Below, piece by piece: positions 46,208 to 61,200 of a DNA stretch of 64,000 bases. The first letter of the stretch is position 1. Each line of letters starts with the position of its first letter. The notes beneath the pieces are model-generated. The model worked only from the letters and a program-made list of their open reading frames with translations. It was not told the DNA's origin and ran no database searches. Source of the DNA: Tigriopus japonicus (Eukaryota; Arthropoda; Copepoda; Harpacticoida; Harpacticidae); NCBI GenBank assembly GCA_010645155.1, contig CM021317.1, positions 12,862,545-12,926,544 of the forward strand, in the 5' to 3' direction. The position numbers and the translations under genes are program-made.

Positions 46208-49200
46208 ATGAAGGACCTTCAGGCCTTGGTTCTTTGTGTCTTGGTGATTCTGGCCAATATCTCGTGCGCCAGTATACTGAATGTGAACCATGGCGTGTAC
46301 ACCAGAGTGACAGTTAAAGTCAATGAAGTTGTGCCCAGACAGTTCTGTCACCGAGCCTTGAAGAATATTGAGGTAAGCCACGTTCCAAACCCCCTTCTTT
46401 CAGGCCACGCACAATTACTACCCCGTGTTGATTGATTGGCACCAAGTATTTCTCCGGTCAGTCTTCGGTCCACGTGATTATGAAGACCCGTCTGTCTGCG
46501 TTGTGCGCCTGATCCTCACGAATGCAGAACGAATCGGGTCGAAAAATTGCAGAATTTCTGTCGGAGAAATGAGAAATGGAGATCTTTCTGGGGATGGTGC
46601 CGGTGGTTGGTCCGCTAGGCCCCCATTTCCCCATTCTCGTCTCCAGGAATCCAACTTGGGTTGGTTGGTAGTGGAAAACGAAAGAGTCGAGAAGGAGGCA
46701 ATGGGATGCTCGATTTGATTGATACTCTGGCTTCAGGGGATCCAGTTCTCTCTCTTCATGCTCTCTCTCTCTCTCTCTCTTTCTCTGTCCAAATGTACTG
46801 AAGCCAGAGTGATAACTGGGGGCAAAGTATTGGGGAAAAATGACAAGAAAAAATATTGCCAAAACGTAAGAGAAAACTTCTCTTTGGGGAAATCGATCCC
46901 CTTGTTCGTTTCTGTACCGTTGTAGATCTTGGGCATTGATGAGTGAACGCGATAGGCGATTTGAATGTCTTGCTCAAAATTTTCTGACAGCTTGATTAAA
47001 AGATTGTTTGCTCCACGCCACCGTTTGAGGAGGGAAAAAGAACTTTCTTCTCAAGACTATCCTTTAAAACGGATCTTAACACAAATATGAACCCACCTCG
47101 AGCCATCCACAAGCATATCGGTCCATGATGACCAGATTGCGGATATTTTTTTCTTCGCCTTGTCCAAGAGCAATATTAGTATGCACATGGAGATCGTGAG
47201 TTGTCCTCTGGAATACCAGTTTCGTGCTTTTTTGAACGTTTCAAAGGTCTTGAGCTCGAAGATTTGTGGAGCTAAGGAAAGCCGCCCCAAATCCGTGATT
47301 CTGATCTTCCAGGTGGTCCTTTGAGTGAGCCCTTAAGGTACGGACGCCACCAATATCGTAAAATTGGCACGATTGCAATGGAATCGTCGCAATCGACGTC
47401 GTGTCAAAGAGGGTGGTCATTGGTCTTGCTCTCTACACATCTCTCTTTCCAACGACGAAATGATGTCTTTGAGGGTCCTTTATCCGAAAATGTTTCAATG
47501 ACCCTCTCAAAACCTACCCCACTTGCCCCTGCAAGTGAGGACAATAGCTTCAGAATTTTAACGAACCCATTTTAAAGCCTCAAATCTGCTTTGAGCCATA
47601 AAGCATTTTGACTTACCTCCTTGACCATTGACATTGGCCATCGACTGATTTGGGTCTTGATTTGTTGAAAATTTGATGCACGTATGATTGGATTGAAAAA
47701 GAAAACGCAACCGAGGGGACGTTCTTCTGCTCTGAATTACATTTACTTCATGCAACAAGGACCCCTTGAAAAGTGAACGAGCCCCATTCATTCGAATTGT
47801 AAGATATGTTTTAACCTTTGAAAGGGCAACATTTTAACACTAGGCTGATTAGGCTAAAAAATAGTAAACGTGGTGGTCCCAACACGACTAAAGTCTCGTC
47901 TGGAGAAGAATTCATTTCTAATCGAAATCATAACTCCCATCATGAGCCTCGTTGTCCAGATTTCAATGATGGTTCAAAAAGAGTGAGTGCGCTTGAGAGT
48001 TCAAATGCATCTGCCCTTCCTTCTCGTTAGACCATGCGCATATTCTTTTATTTCTCCAAGCAAGGGAGCGGGTTGGCTCATGCATGTTCAAAGCCAAAGC
48101 ACGTGATGAAAATAACGGTCATTTCATTTTTGCACGATGAATTTTCTATTTGCCTTCGAGGGAAATTCTCCTTTTTTTGGGGAGGAGGGATCTGGAATCG
48201 AAAGAAAAGGAGAAGTCTGTTTCTCTCCGTTTTGGTTGGTTTCTATTGCACTGGGAATGTACCTACCTCGTACGTACGTACTTGAAAGGTGGGCCCGCCA
48301 TTCTTGGGAATCCTGGAGAAATCGGTCAACACAACACCCACATGACCAACAGTGCCATCCATGGCTAGCGCTATCATCGTCGTCTTAGTGTTAACCGTTC
48401 TCGTTGTGAACTAAAAATCAATTCGCCCGACTTGTTACGCTAGTGTGTCTACGTAGAAAAAAAAGGGTGAGAACTGGGAAAGAAACTCGAGTCGTTTTTC
48501 CCTCGTTCAAGAAAACCACAAGATTGTTGTAACCGGACCTCGTGGGCCTCTTTTCATTTCCCCTCTTTCATTTCAAATCGCTTGACAGTCTGGTAGGAGG
48601 CGCACGAGAACTTGGAAAGAAGACACTCACACATGAAGATCATCAGTAACAACTAATACGACTCGAGGAAGTTCCAGATCCTCCCGTGTTCTAGTTCTCA
48701 AAGACCCCGTTTCAATCCTCACGTGCAATTTGATTTCCCCCTTTACTTTGCTGAACTGAACTTCCTCGCTTACTTGAGAGCTGTTTATTACACCGAGACA
48801 GATATTTGGTTCAAGGTAACTTGTGTTTTGAGTTTTCTTGCTCCAAGCCTCCCAAGATATCGATGGCTGATGATCATGTGAGTCGAAACCTTCAAACAAC
48901 TGATCTTTGCTTGTCGACAGGAAACACTCTTTGATGAGCAAATCCAACGTTCGTTTTTTTGCTAAGATTACCTTCAAGTGTTTTTGCTCAAGGCATCTTC
49001 CCCCATAAAAAGCCACAGCAAAACCACCATCTGACTTTGCGAGCAATCAACCTTCTCGTTTGGTTGAAGAAGACAGTACTTAAGGGTCGGAAATGTATGC
49101 CGATATTCCTACCCAATGTGAAAAGTTCTGAAAAGATCCCAAAGCCTTGAACGATCAAATTGTTGGCAATTAGGAACCAATGAAACGAGGCTCAAACGGT

Positions 49201-52200
49201 TCCATTGAATACCGAGCCAAACCCAAGCGACCCCCTCCCCTCTGGCATTCAGAAGGATACTCCCATTAGCTTCAATCACTACCGGAGTTGTCCAAGGTGC
49301 AATATTGAATCTGTGCCGCTATGGAACGCATTCCCTGCCTCCCATAAAGATGATCCAAATTACCGGGTCCGTCTTCCATTTGGTCAAAATCCAATTCCAT
49401 TGGCTCAAACCGGATAATTTAGGGCAGAAATCGTGTCGCCTTGAAAACCGCAGCTCTCTTTGACGATCGCTCTTTAGCGAGTCCCTGTAATTAGAGCCAT
49501 AGTCCGTCTTCCTGCTCGGTGTGGATGTACTGTACGTAGAGTAGCTTTCAGAGGCAGAATAGAGAACCAAATTCAAGGTGTGTTCCAAAAATGAGCAAGT
49601 TGGCGAGAGTAGAGGGGCTCGTTCTGGTGATGAATCTGTCCACCTCTAAAGACCCTCAAATGATCTGTGTTCAATGATTGCAACACCGGGCTTACGTTGA
49701 ATATGGAGATCTCCATGAGGTTGAGGGCTATTTTTGCTCGGTTGAAGAAGAAAATGGCACTTCTCCTACCGTTGCACTCTTAGTTTTTTTCATCTTTGCG
49801 CTTGGGGGCTTCGAAAACGCCTTTTTCGTGTAGTACATTCACGTTTCGAGTATGGACATCTGTTGCACAAAGTATTGAACAACTCGATGGACGCTCATTA
49901 GTCACCTCAAATGGTTTTTTTCCGGAGCCTGCTGGATTCCTAAACGAACAAGGAAACAGAACATGGAAAATACAATAGCTTTCATCCCTTGACCTGTAAC
50001 TGTTGAACAACAAGAATAGCTCCCGTCATTTCTGAATATTGCATTTCATCCTTGTTTTCTCTCTTTCTTGGTTTTGAGGGCCTTGAGTGTACTTCTGACG
50101 ATTTCTTGCCAGAGCATGCAGATGTCTAGTAAAAGATGTGGGAGTTTCTTGAAATGAACGCTTTCGGAGAATGGGCGAACAGAGTGGTGAATAGGAAGGA
50201 TGCTGTCATATGGGTCTCTCGTTGGCTTTTTTCCCCCTCGAGGTTTTCTTTCATGTCCAGCCCATCTGTCCTCGAAATCGATTTGACACCTAATTCCAAA
50301 TTTTTATTTGCACAGAAAGAGTTTGAACCGCAATATCGGGAAGGTTTATTCGCTATTCGCTTTCACGCGATTGCTTATGAATACATACCGTGGACGAGTT
50401 GTTGCATACATACAGAGGCTTCCTTGGTTTGAAGTTCCAATTTCTGCGGTTGTAGCCTCAAGTGATATTGCATTTCCTGAAGGGAAAAAAGACGCCCGCA
50501 TTGTCATAAAGACATTGTCGACTTTGGTTATTTGCAGCTCTGTTTGTTGAAGGGACTCCAAACTCGTTCTTGGACTCTTATATGACAGGGGCAACATAGC
50601 TTTGTGGCACATAGAAGAACCACTTTCCCTTCAATGCTGTGGTTGTTCAAGATTGGAGTCAAGAACCACGAAGCCCATTTAGTGCTATGTGTTCTTTGAA
50701 ATCGAAAATCTCAGGGCATTTCCTGTATCACCTCGAATGAGTCAGACAGATTTGAGAAGACAGGCCAAAGAGATCTGTGCTTCCCGGTCCGTCTCGTCAT
50801 TTCACACATTCATTGGAACGAACAACACTTCAATGAGGGAGGCTCTTCTTGTATCAAAGGGCCCTTCGATCGATCGGGCCAGAAATGAACCACAGTAACT
50901 ATCAATATGAACTGGCTTGCTATCGATCGAGGGTTAGTTACTGGACTGGTTCGACCACAAACAAGTGCGTTGGCCCCAATGGATGGAAGTGATCTTTCTC
51001 GTCTTTCATTGGAGTGCCCCCACGTTGGGACTGTAAATTGTTTCTTCTTATGATGCCTGGAAGGCAATTATGATTGTTCAGTACAATGATATCATGACTG
51101 GATGGAGGAGCACTGGGTTAAATGGAATCGGGAAATCTGGAAGCCATTTCAGCATTGAACGTGACCTAGTGGCCCGAGCCTCTTCTTCATACCATGACAC
51201 CATAAAATTTAGCGATGATCTAACAGCTCCACAACCTTGGAGGCGTTCACATGAACAAAAATCTGATCGCTAGCGTTTTGTCAGTGCACTTATAGAAATC
51301 TCTCGTGGGCTAATAGTCGTCAAAGCGTGCGAAAATCTTTGAATTGGGATCTCGTCCACTCCCCAGGTGTCTTGAATGGCCCTTAGGTGGACAACCACCC
51401 TGAAAACTGAAAACCAACCATGAGATTGAGGGATGTTGTTGGTTGGTAGCGTCTTGAAATGGTTTGGACCCATTGTTCTTCTCCTCTGTTTTCCTCCCTC
51501 TTCATCGTGTAGAGCTCACACAAAAGAAGAGCCATCGCTATTCTTCACTTTTACGCTGGTTGTTGTCCGTCAGATTGATATGACATCCCTATAACACGAT
51601 GATCCATTGGGGGTCGTTCATTGAGCAAACACCCCAAACATGAAAGCCTCCAGCTCTTTGGAGACGCAAGCATTCTAAATTGCTTCCAAAACTGAATTGA
51701 AAACCCAAGATTTCCTGCAGGTCTTGGTCAATATCCCTGAGCGACCCAACAACCAAGGTCTCCCTCCCATCACTATGGAATAGGCGGATTTTTGGACTTG
51801 CTTGTTGTTATTGTAGACATTCTGCTGAACATTGTAAATGATCTCCTTAGTGCTTTTGACGGATGGCTGTTAAAGCTGGGAGCGCAACGAATGCAAACAA
51901 AGTAGACATTTCCTGTGGCCGACTCCCGTAATGGTGGTGGGTTGGTTGGTGGCTCTCCATTTCTAATGAGCACACCCAGATCCATGGGACTGTCATGTTG
52001 ACTTGGAGGAGGCTTAGGATCGTGATGAGGGCCCTCGGGTTTGTTGATTCAGCGAACACTTCTTGATTTCAGATATTAGTCATTTCTGCTTCTCTCTCTT
52101 TCTCTCAAATCCATCCGTCCAACTGACAGCCACAATCCAGTCTCCTGAACTATTTTTCTATACACCTTGCCCTTTCCAAACACCAACCACATATTGAACG

Positions 52201-55200
52201 TGGTTCAACAAAATGTTAAGGTTTTGGAGGAAATGAGTGCGGAAATGGGAGCTCACGGCTCTAAAAGCGACTTTGATTGGCGCGTCTTCAAGCAGTTATG
52301 ATCTATGAGTTCAGAATGCTCAATTGAGGCAATGAGTGCCGAAGTGACATATTTCTCGACTGGAAGACTCGGCGAATTGGATTGGGTTTGGGATCATAAT
52401 GAAACATGGGCTCTCATTAGAAGCGAGTTATCTTAATGAGACCATCTGCTGGCGGTGCAACTTGCCACGGAAAGCAATTAAATGCTGGCCAGTCGGCCTA
52501 ATTGTTATTGTTTCCCATCAGGAGATGAAGACGGAGATGGAATTGAGGAACCCGTTTTTGAGTGGGAATGACTCAATAATACATGGATGGCTAGGAGAAA
52601 TGGGCCTCCAGGATAGGGAGGAAAGTTAATCAGAAATTTAGAGGAACATATCAATAACTTTTGGCGTTCTCGGTTCACTGCGTCAAACCAGTTTTTAACC
52701 AAGAAACCATCCAACCGCCCGACCTTTCGATGGTTCTGCGCCCGGGAATTCCTATGTGCTTGAATGAGGAGGGAAGCATTCGTTCGTTCTCAATCATTAA
52801 TTGGTCGGTCTTAGCTCTCAGGTCATGGAGAAATTGGGGATTTGTCTCCGCTCCAATGGTTTCTCCTTTAAATGCGGCCAATGATATGGAGTGGACCACA
52901 AATGCAAGATAATTCTTTAAGTGACTCATGGACCTGTTTGTACTGCACAAAGTGCATATTGAATATACACGGGGACGAGTTATCTTGCCAGCCACGTTTT
53001 TTTTCAATGCCATCGTCAAAGAATAAGTAATGTCTTCTAAATCATATCAATCCCATAGGGCATTCTTTGTGAAGAGAGTATAAATTTTGCAATCCTCTTC
53101 AAGATCTTGGCATCAGAGAATGATAATCTTCTTTTAGCAATCAAAGACAGGAATTAAGCGGCTTTAAATCGGCTTTCTTGGTGTTGGTAGTGGTGCTGCC
53201 ATTATTCAGTGCAAGTTGTAGCGAACTTACAGATAGCCGCCATTGATCTACATACAAATAAATGGGTATGTACTCGATAAATCACACCCGCTTTTATGAA
53301 GAAGACACTTCCAAGGAGGGAAGAGTCGAGATCAAATCGAACAAGCTAATTACATTGAAGGAAGTTCTAAGACTAGCTCTATTTTCAAAGTGAATGTATC
53401 AAAACCATCTCGCAACATCGTTCTCACGCTTATAGCAAGTCCTCAATTTAGGGGTGAGAAAGTGCCCTTAAAATACTCGAGAGGAATGGGCGCATTATAA
53501 AACCCCAAGAAAAAGCCTTTTCTCATGGAAAAAAGAAGCGCCTGTTGTTGACGCCGCTAAATGACGAGTGCTCACCCATTTATGTAACAAATGACTCACG
53601 ACACACACCAAAACGATACACTGATGTGCGAGCGTTCAAGATCATCACCAGAGCGCACGACTCACTCACTCACTGACTAAGTACCTGACGAAACCTGACA
53701 GATTGAGTGGTGTATCTGGCCCGATTTGGTCAACAAGAGGAGTGCCATTGACAATCCTGGAAATGTCATCATGATCTCGTATTGTCCTGCAAATTGTGCT
53801 TGGATTAGCTAAAGAGCAAGAAACAGTCACGAAGGCGTCTCACAAGGCTCCGTTTTCTCTTCCTGAAAGTCAATTCCAGACCCGTTCGTTTCCTTGTTGG
53901 TGTGAGATTGTGTGGTGTGTGTGTGTGTGTGTGCTCCAGTATCGACAAGGTTTGGTGGAGCTTTACCGGCTTTACACGATTTTAATTGTCGACTATGTGA
54001 GGCGAAAGGTCATCAGAAATCTGACACCAAATGATACCATCTAACTTCATGTTCCCCATGCCTTGCTTGGCCCGGACTTTCATTCCTGAGCACCGACGTG
54101 TGTAGTATACCCCAATCGTTGGCCTCTTTTAAAGAGCGAGCTCATTTTTGCTTGAAATATGAAACTCGAAACTTGACAAAAGCCTTTAATGAACGGGCCG
54201 AGATTGCCCCAGTTGAATGTAAAGTGCACTCATTTGTCTCCGGTCTGAATAGGATTTCATCACAACCTCTCCAATCCCAATCTCCTCCTCCTCCTCCTTC
54301 TTCTTTGTCGTCGTCGTCCTCGTGCGTTTGGTCGAATTGGTCCTTGTGGTCCCCATGGTCTTCTATTTTGGAGTGTCCAGATTTATTTAACGCATCAAGA
54401 GCTTTGAAGACTTCGCCTTATGAGCTCAAGTTCAATTTCACCCTATGAACAAGACGACAAAGAGTTCTATGCCATCCTGCCTTGACTATCGAACCGTGAC
54501 CATGGTCATTTGAAGCAAGCATACGGAATATCAGGTCTTGGGTGAAAGGGTCCTGTCCTATTTGCTCAAGCCTCTCGATGACTGTTTGCATAGGTTTTGT
54601 AGATTTAGGAACATGATATATTCAGTTTGTGAAATTTGTTCGAGCGATTTCCTCGGCCTCAAGGATCGACACCGAACTGACGAGAGATCCTCTCGGGCAT
54701 AAATTACGGATTTCAAAACCTGTGTCGTGAGATTTGAATGACTGCCTCAAGAACTTGGCGTCTTTGTTCGTTATTTATGAAATGATCTCATCCAATGGCT
54801 CATTATCAAATTTGTGACGACCACTATTCCAATGGCACCACCACCATGTTTTTATCTCCTCAATTTGGAGCAGGAAAAGAAGTAGAAGCGGCGCACACGC
54901 CTTCCAATTGGAATAAAAAAATGTTAGGCACAACAATCAAGAGCCAAATTATGAGATCTTCATTTTTCGCCACCAAGTCCTACATGGCTGCGACTTGAGA
55001 TTTGAAGCTCGCGAGAATTTGGATGTTGGGCGAATCATCCTCATTCCTGACTGGATGGATGAGGATCTCTGCCACGGACAGTTTGGAATAATATACGTAG
55101 GAACACACCGAGGAGAGAATGAGAAATAGAGAATTGGCTCAAAGCACGGCAGCAATCATCATCATTATAATCATGATCCTCCTCCTCCTCCGCCCAATCC

Positions 55201-58200
55201 GCCTGCGCACACCCCAAAAACATTCCAATATCATCATCATCATCATCACCGCCACCACCACCACGACCACCACTTCTGAACCTCTCCTTTAACCGGGCCT
55301 CACTTCCATTTCATCCATCAATCTCTGGGGCGGACTAGATGAGAAACTTCTGGGGGCAATTGTTCCCAACTAGGCACTAATCAGACTCTTGCCAGAGCGG
55401 TCCAATTCTGTTTGGCGCATGACCACAGACCGCTCGGCAAGTATGGTTGCTGGACCATTTGTAAGCTAAAACAAGATCAATTCTCGAACCCAATGACGAA
55501 ATTCCGCTTCAAACCCTGTCTGGTCGAATTTCTCCATTTAAGTCGAGTGTTAATCGAGCCTTGGGCAGAATCCACGAGATCCAGACTGACTGGCCATGTG
55601 TTTCTCGCTCGAGAACGAACGATGCGGGCTTCACTGTAGAACTGTCTGACTGAAACTCGCGAACTTGTGAAGGAGGAGATGAGCGAGAAGCAGGAAAAAA
55701 GGGTCGTTTTCTCTCATTCCTCGCCTCATGATCCCCCTCTGTCTTTGGCCAATTCTCTCGACGATGAGCTTGATGATGGACATGGGTGATAATGGTCATG
55801 AAGATGATGATGACGACGACGACGACGTCCTGCCCCGAGTTTAATCCAGCATGTTGATTTTTTTCAAGGTCCATGCATAAATCATGTTGGCACAAGGTTG
55901 GCGAAGGCCACGTACTCCTTGTCTTTCTTGAGCTCTGTCAAGACTCTCAATTTGCCCTTGTCTGAGCTCAGGGTAAAAAACTGAATAAAACTGCATAGGT
56001 AGAACCATCTCGTCGTCACGCACTGCATTCAGACGACGACGACGACGAAAACCCAAAGCTAATGCAAACGTAGTGGTGGTCATGGAATATGCAAGAATTT
56101 GATTGAGCGTGATGTAATGGATGGGAAAATGCCTGGAAGGCCAGCGCTTGAATTTGGAGGATTCTCTTGGAATTGCCGAAAAAGTGCCTTCCCTCTAAAT
56201 TGGTGAGGTGAAGGCAGTTGTTCGCTGATCAATCATCCTAAATGGCAAATCAACGTCTGTCGTGCTCTGGAGATCGTCTTTTCCAAAATTGACATCTTCA
56301 GACTCCCTCCCTGAATATTTGTAATGCCTACGAGTAAAACACGCGTGTGCTATTCGTGATTTGGCGAAGGTGACATCCCAGCAAGCAAGATACCAAGCAA
56401 ATATATGGCAAACCAACTTGCCTTTATTTCCTGGCTAAAAATAGAGCCAAAGGAAATTAAATCCCTCCAACGAACCATTTCAATTTCATGGCAATTTCCT
56501 TAATCTGTCAAACAAGCCCAATGAGCATTGCCCAACCACTTTGGTGTCCCATCCATTCAAGAGACGCACACTGTCACGACACAACAATTCGAGAGACATT
56601 TCAAAGCGTCCCGTATTGTTTTTCGATCAAACCCAATTGAATTGAAAATGTTCGGCCACCTCGGATTCGGTTTTGGTAAGGCTGGTTGGTGGTTTTCCCA
56701 TTGTACGTAGGTATTGCGCTCAACTCTCGAGCTCTTTGCGCTGTCAATCAAAATCCGTGATAAATGGGAAATTCCAAAGTGTCATTCTTCAACATTGGAA
56801 CATCTCTGGGCGCAGTCGGAACAACGCCACGGATTCATTGAGTGAGTGAGGTCCTGAGGTGTTGGAATGGCGAGAATGACAATCAGCGACTTCGACAACT
56901 TCAGAAAAAAGGTTTCTTGTGGAGAAAACAACCGCAAACCCCTTTCCACGTTCAGTTCGAGCGAACAAAGCCAAAAACGAGTCCCTTCATTTCATTCGTA
57001 GAAACTCGGACCCTAAAAATGCCCAGTTTTAATGAGAATAAAATCCAGTTGAAGGGGTGGGGATGTGTGGTTGGCTGTTTTTGAAGAATGCCTGGAGGGT
57101 ATTAAGCATTCTAGTTCCCGAGTTACGATTACGAACAATCAAGTAATGAAAAGCTACATACAGACGGCCAAGCAGCACTCGAAAAAGCGGTCCAAAATTA
57201 ATTACTCCACAATTGCATCAGGGCTAAGTGCTGTCTGAAGGAAAGTTGGTTCAAGAAGATTTATCTCGAAATTAGAAATAGAATCTCTTTTTTGCCGTCA
57301 TATGTCTTTCTCCTCGACGTGTCTCTTTCTCTCATTCTCCTCCGTTGGAAAAAAGGAGCGCTGTTCATCCCTCGATTGCAGTTTCACAACTAAGAATTAC
57401 GCTTGAAATTGTATCACTTTTTCCCATCTGGGAACCAAACGCTGAACCAGTTTTACTGAGACTTAAGTCATAAGAGGTATGAGGTATGAAAGACGAACTA
57501 CATAATTCGTACTTGAACGAACAGTTGCGGATGGAATTGATTACCTCCCAGATTCTTGGAATGCGACTAGTAGAGATAATCCGTTCTGATGCAGGAGAAA
57601 CCTCACTCACTCGGGAGTGAAGTGGGGCTCAAAAATCGTTTTTAATTGACTCTCTGCAGCTTTATATGCCCACTAAAGAGCCTTGCCACCATGAGACTTT
57701 TGTTTATATCCATGAATTCCGATTCAGCACGAGGGAGCTTTTCAGAAATCCTCTGGAAGGTCGTAAAAAGTTCTTGCTGCCCATCAACTTCACTTGTGGG
57801 ATCGCGATGCGAGAGCAGCTGAAGAACGGGACGAAAAAGACGAAAAGTCGAGCTGATTGAGCTGAACTCTGGGTTCAAAGCCAAATTCATCCGACTCATG
57901 GGCATAATAGTCCACTAGTCCTTTTATTATAATCCGTGAGAGATGAACAAAAACCAGACGCTAGGGTTTTTGTCTCTCCTAGAGCGACTTTCTTGCCTGC
58001 CTCCTTTTAGTCCATACTGAACTCGCCTGGGTTTCAGACTTTTTGCCCTACCGTCTATTGTAGGAGGGCTCAGAAATTGAAAAGGACCTCACAACACCAA
58101 AGAGAGGTGCAGGAAGAGGGCTTGTAACTTTTTTTTGTAATATCGACCATGAGGCCACACAGAACATAACCTCCGAATCCCAAAGAGAACGCGAGTAAGT

Positions 58201-61200
58201 CAATACATGGTTCAGTCAAGAAATAGCTTCTAGCAGCTTTTGGCCCGATTTCCTCCGGGGGCGATTGGCTGGTGCTCTCTTCTTGAAATGAACTGGCCCA
58301 TTCACTTTACGTATGTACAAACGTGGTAGGAGCTGAATGGAGAATTTGCATTTCTTTAATTCAGAGTTTCTCTTTTCCATTTTTCCAGGCCCTGCTTACG
58401 TCCACCTCGAGGCAATTATTCGAATCATCCGGCGGCCGTTTCAAAGATGTGACGGTGATCTTGCCCAGAGCTTGGTCCAATACCGAATGTCTCAATGGAC
58501 GAAACGTGTCCGTTTCGACGTTGTCCGAGGCGTTTGATGAGGCGGATTTCGAGATTACCGGTTCGCATCCCATCTTTGGATCCCATCGACCCTGGGCCCT
58601 TCAATTCGGCGAATGCGGCGTGTCTGGCCAAGGGGTCAAAATTCCCTATCACGTCTTGACGGAATCCAAGAACCTCAGCACCAACTCAGGTAATACAGCC
58701 TAATACTGTTTATCTCTTTTTTGAGCGGGGGTTATTGATATTCAACGCTGTGGGTATTTTACAAAACCTTATTGTGTGAGTTATGGGGATGGGCATATCA
58801 AAATATTGTGCCGCCCGCGATGTGCACAAAAACAGCTTCGAGTTGAGCTGGAGGATCAAGGACGCTTTATTGGCGGTTAAACATAATTTATGTCTCACTC
58901 AAACCTGAGCGGATTGGAGAGACATTTATATCTTTTGGAGGGCTCAGATTTCCAACACTTGAGTACATTTGATAAAGTGCGGAAGGTTCCAATCTTGAAA
59001 GATTGAGATGGTGGAGGCTCGAGTGGTAATTTCATGAGAAGCTGTTTTCGGGTAAGACGTCAAATTTTGGTTCATTTTGGTGCTAGAGGGTGGATTAACC
59101 GTAGATCAATTCGATAATTCCCATTTCATCATGATTACCCTTGTGTGTCTGTACAGAACAATCATGTTAGAATGTACGTAGCATGTTGCTAGACTTGAAC
59201 CACTCGCCACGGCTGAGTTGTTTCTGTTAATACCAAATCATGGCAGATTTCAGGGAAAATTGACGAGTCTTGATCATCTTGATCACGAGATCGAGCAAGC
59301 ATCTCTCACATGATCTATTTTGGGATTTATCAATGTTTTAATCATTTTTTGTGGTTGCTTTTTTAACCCTCTGTCGGCTACCGACACTAAAGTGATTGGT
59401 TCCATATCCAGTAACCTGATCTCAATGTTTTTGTCTTTTCGATCAAACGCTCCCAAAACAGTCAGAACCAAAGTCTTTAAGGTTCCGGTCGATTTGGTTC
59501 GTTTTCAAATCGCCGATCCACAAGTTTTACGTTTAGCCGTGACAATCCATGTTTTCTTCTCGTCTTGATGCCTAGCAGGGATGATGATAGGCACGCGATT
59601 TTCGTGTAATGATCACTTGCGAGTCAAAGAGCAGTCCCCTTCTTCTTCTTCTTCTTCTTCTTCTTCTCAGTTCTCACCCAAGAAGAGAGAGGCACGAACG
59701 AACAATGCGTTAAGCACTCGAGATGTGATGTTTTGGCGTCTTATCTTTGCTTGTAGTGTAGGTACCTTCAATGCTTCGTCCTCTTGATCTCCATGCCAAG
59801 AAGCCAAGGTTTTTCGTCTCTTTTCTCTCTGGTTTGGGGAAGAATCTTAATTTTCAAATAAGTGGGAGGGTAATTTTGGACACAAACCTCCAGTCAAGAC
59901 ACTTTTGGAGGAGGAGGAGGAGGAAGAAGAAGAGAGAGAGAGAGACGACTAAATATTAGTACGATGGGTTGGCAATTTTCAAATTTGAGACTAGAATATG
60001 ATGATGCCATGTCATGAAGAATGAGATGAAGTAAACGATGGCGACGACCGTTTTCTCTGGGACGGAATGTGAAATGACTCGAGTGTAGAATGTTGTGCTA
60101 TTATATCCTAATGAACAAGAGTGAGCTTATGGAACCAAGGAGTATTTTGGGTCGGTATCGCTTGGGTGAGTGAGTATGAAATAATGCTTCCATTCTCATT
60201 AGTGTCCAGATCGAAGGGCCAAGAGCTGGGGTGATCTGTCCATCTGATAAGAGGTAATTGATGGACGATCCATTTAAAGGTATCCTTATCTCGAGCAAAT
60301 TGGATTATGACTCGTCAGATTTCAACCCCGTGTCTCTCTCTCTCCCTTTATCCAAGTTTTTGAGGCTTAAAAAGCCTCTCTTAGCGATGCGATTTCCTTG
60401 TCTTCATCGCATCATAAGAATGGGGGATCCTTTTTCAAGATCTGTAATCGAGATCTTAAAGTGTTGAATCAAAGAGCCTCACGTCAAGGAGAAAAAAGTG
60501 ACTTCTCATGGTTGTGGCTTAAAGGACTTGCCTACACACATACAATGCTCGACAAGAGATCATGACGGGGATGGGAAGGGATACGGTGCTGGAAGGCAAA
60601 TTCCATCCATACATCTCTCCCTACGACCCTCATGAGGCACTTGAAGCAATGGAAGAAGGCACTTACGGTGGTAGCGTTGGTTGGTTGGTTGGTTGGTTGG
60701 GGAGCCGCTTCAAGGAAAGCGGCAAAAGGGGATCCTACTTTCGTTGGTGGTTGAAATTTGGGGAGAGGTGCTCTCCTCCCCAATTCATCCTCACCCAGGG
60801 GGCAAGCCAGACACGACCATAAATAGTACTTTTGATGGGAATGGATATTTTTTTAAGCATTTCAAAAAGTTTTGAAAGAGCCTGTCTTGTCAAAGAGAGA
60901 GAGGCATCCTCAGGAGATCTTGATCTTGGAGGGATCATTTTTTAATATCAAGATCAGATCTGAGTGGAATGTGGCTGGGCCATGAAATTGGGATTGCCAG
61001 TAATGGTTCATATTTTTCTTTTGCAGTGGCGGCTACCTTCTTAGAATGGGTGCGCAATCGTTATGGCGTCTTCCCCGAGCACGGATTCGTCGGCGATAAT
61101 CTCTATCCAGCTTTCTACCAGGAAGGCCAGGACGAGATCACCAATATTGGATGCAATCTATCTTCGATTTCGGAAGATTTCGTCCTCCCGTTGGAGGAGG

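Larger units (their letters stand above)
46373..58388 (+). other. 12-kb first intron of the CLCA-like gene
   Basis: Begins GTAAGCC and ends TTTTTCCAG. It contains (CT)n at 46761-46786, (TG)n at 53915-53933 and (GAC)n at 55806-55827, and many domain-free frames. A long first intron after a signal-peptide exon is a common place for enhancers, but none can be read directly. Confidence 0.7.
58690..61026 (+). other. Second intron of the CLCA-like gene
   Basis: 2.3 kb from GTAATAC to TTTTGCAG, phase 1. It holds a (TTC)n at 59639-59667, a (GGA)n/(GA)n at 59907-59945 and a (GGTT)n at 60677-60700, and no supported gene. Confidence 0.75.

Noticed and set aside
46373..46718. Read-through frames after CLCA exon 1
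   Set aside because: They continue past a good GTAAGC donor; exon 2 at 58389 joins in phase and restores the family alignment.
54098..54448. 116-codon frame with a Ser/Pro-rich stretch
   Set aside because: The Ser/Pro part is a TCC/TCG simple repeat, and the frame lies inside the CLCA first intron.
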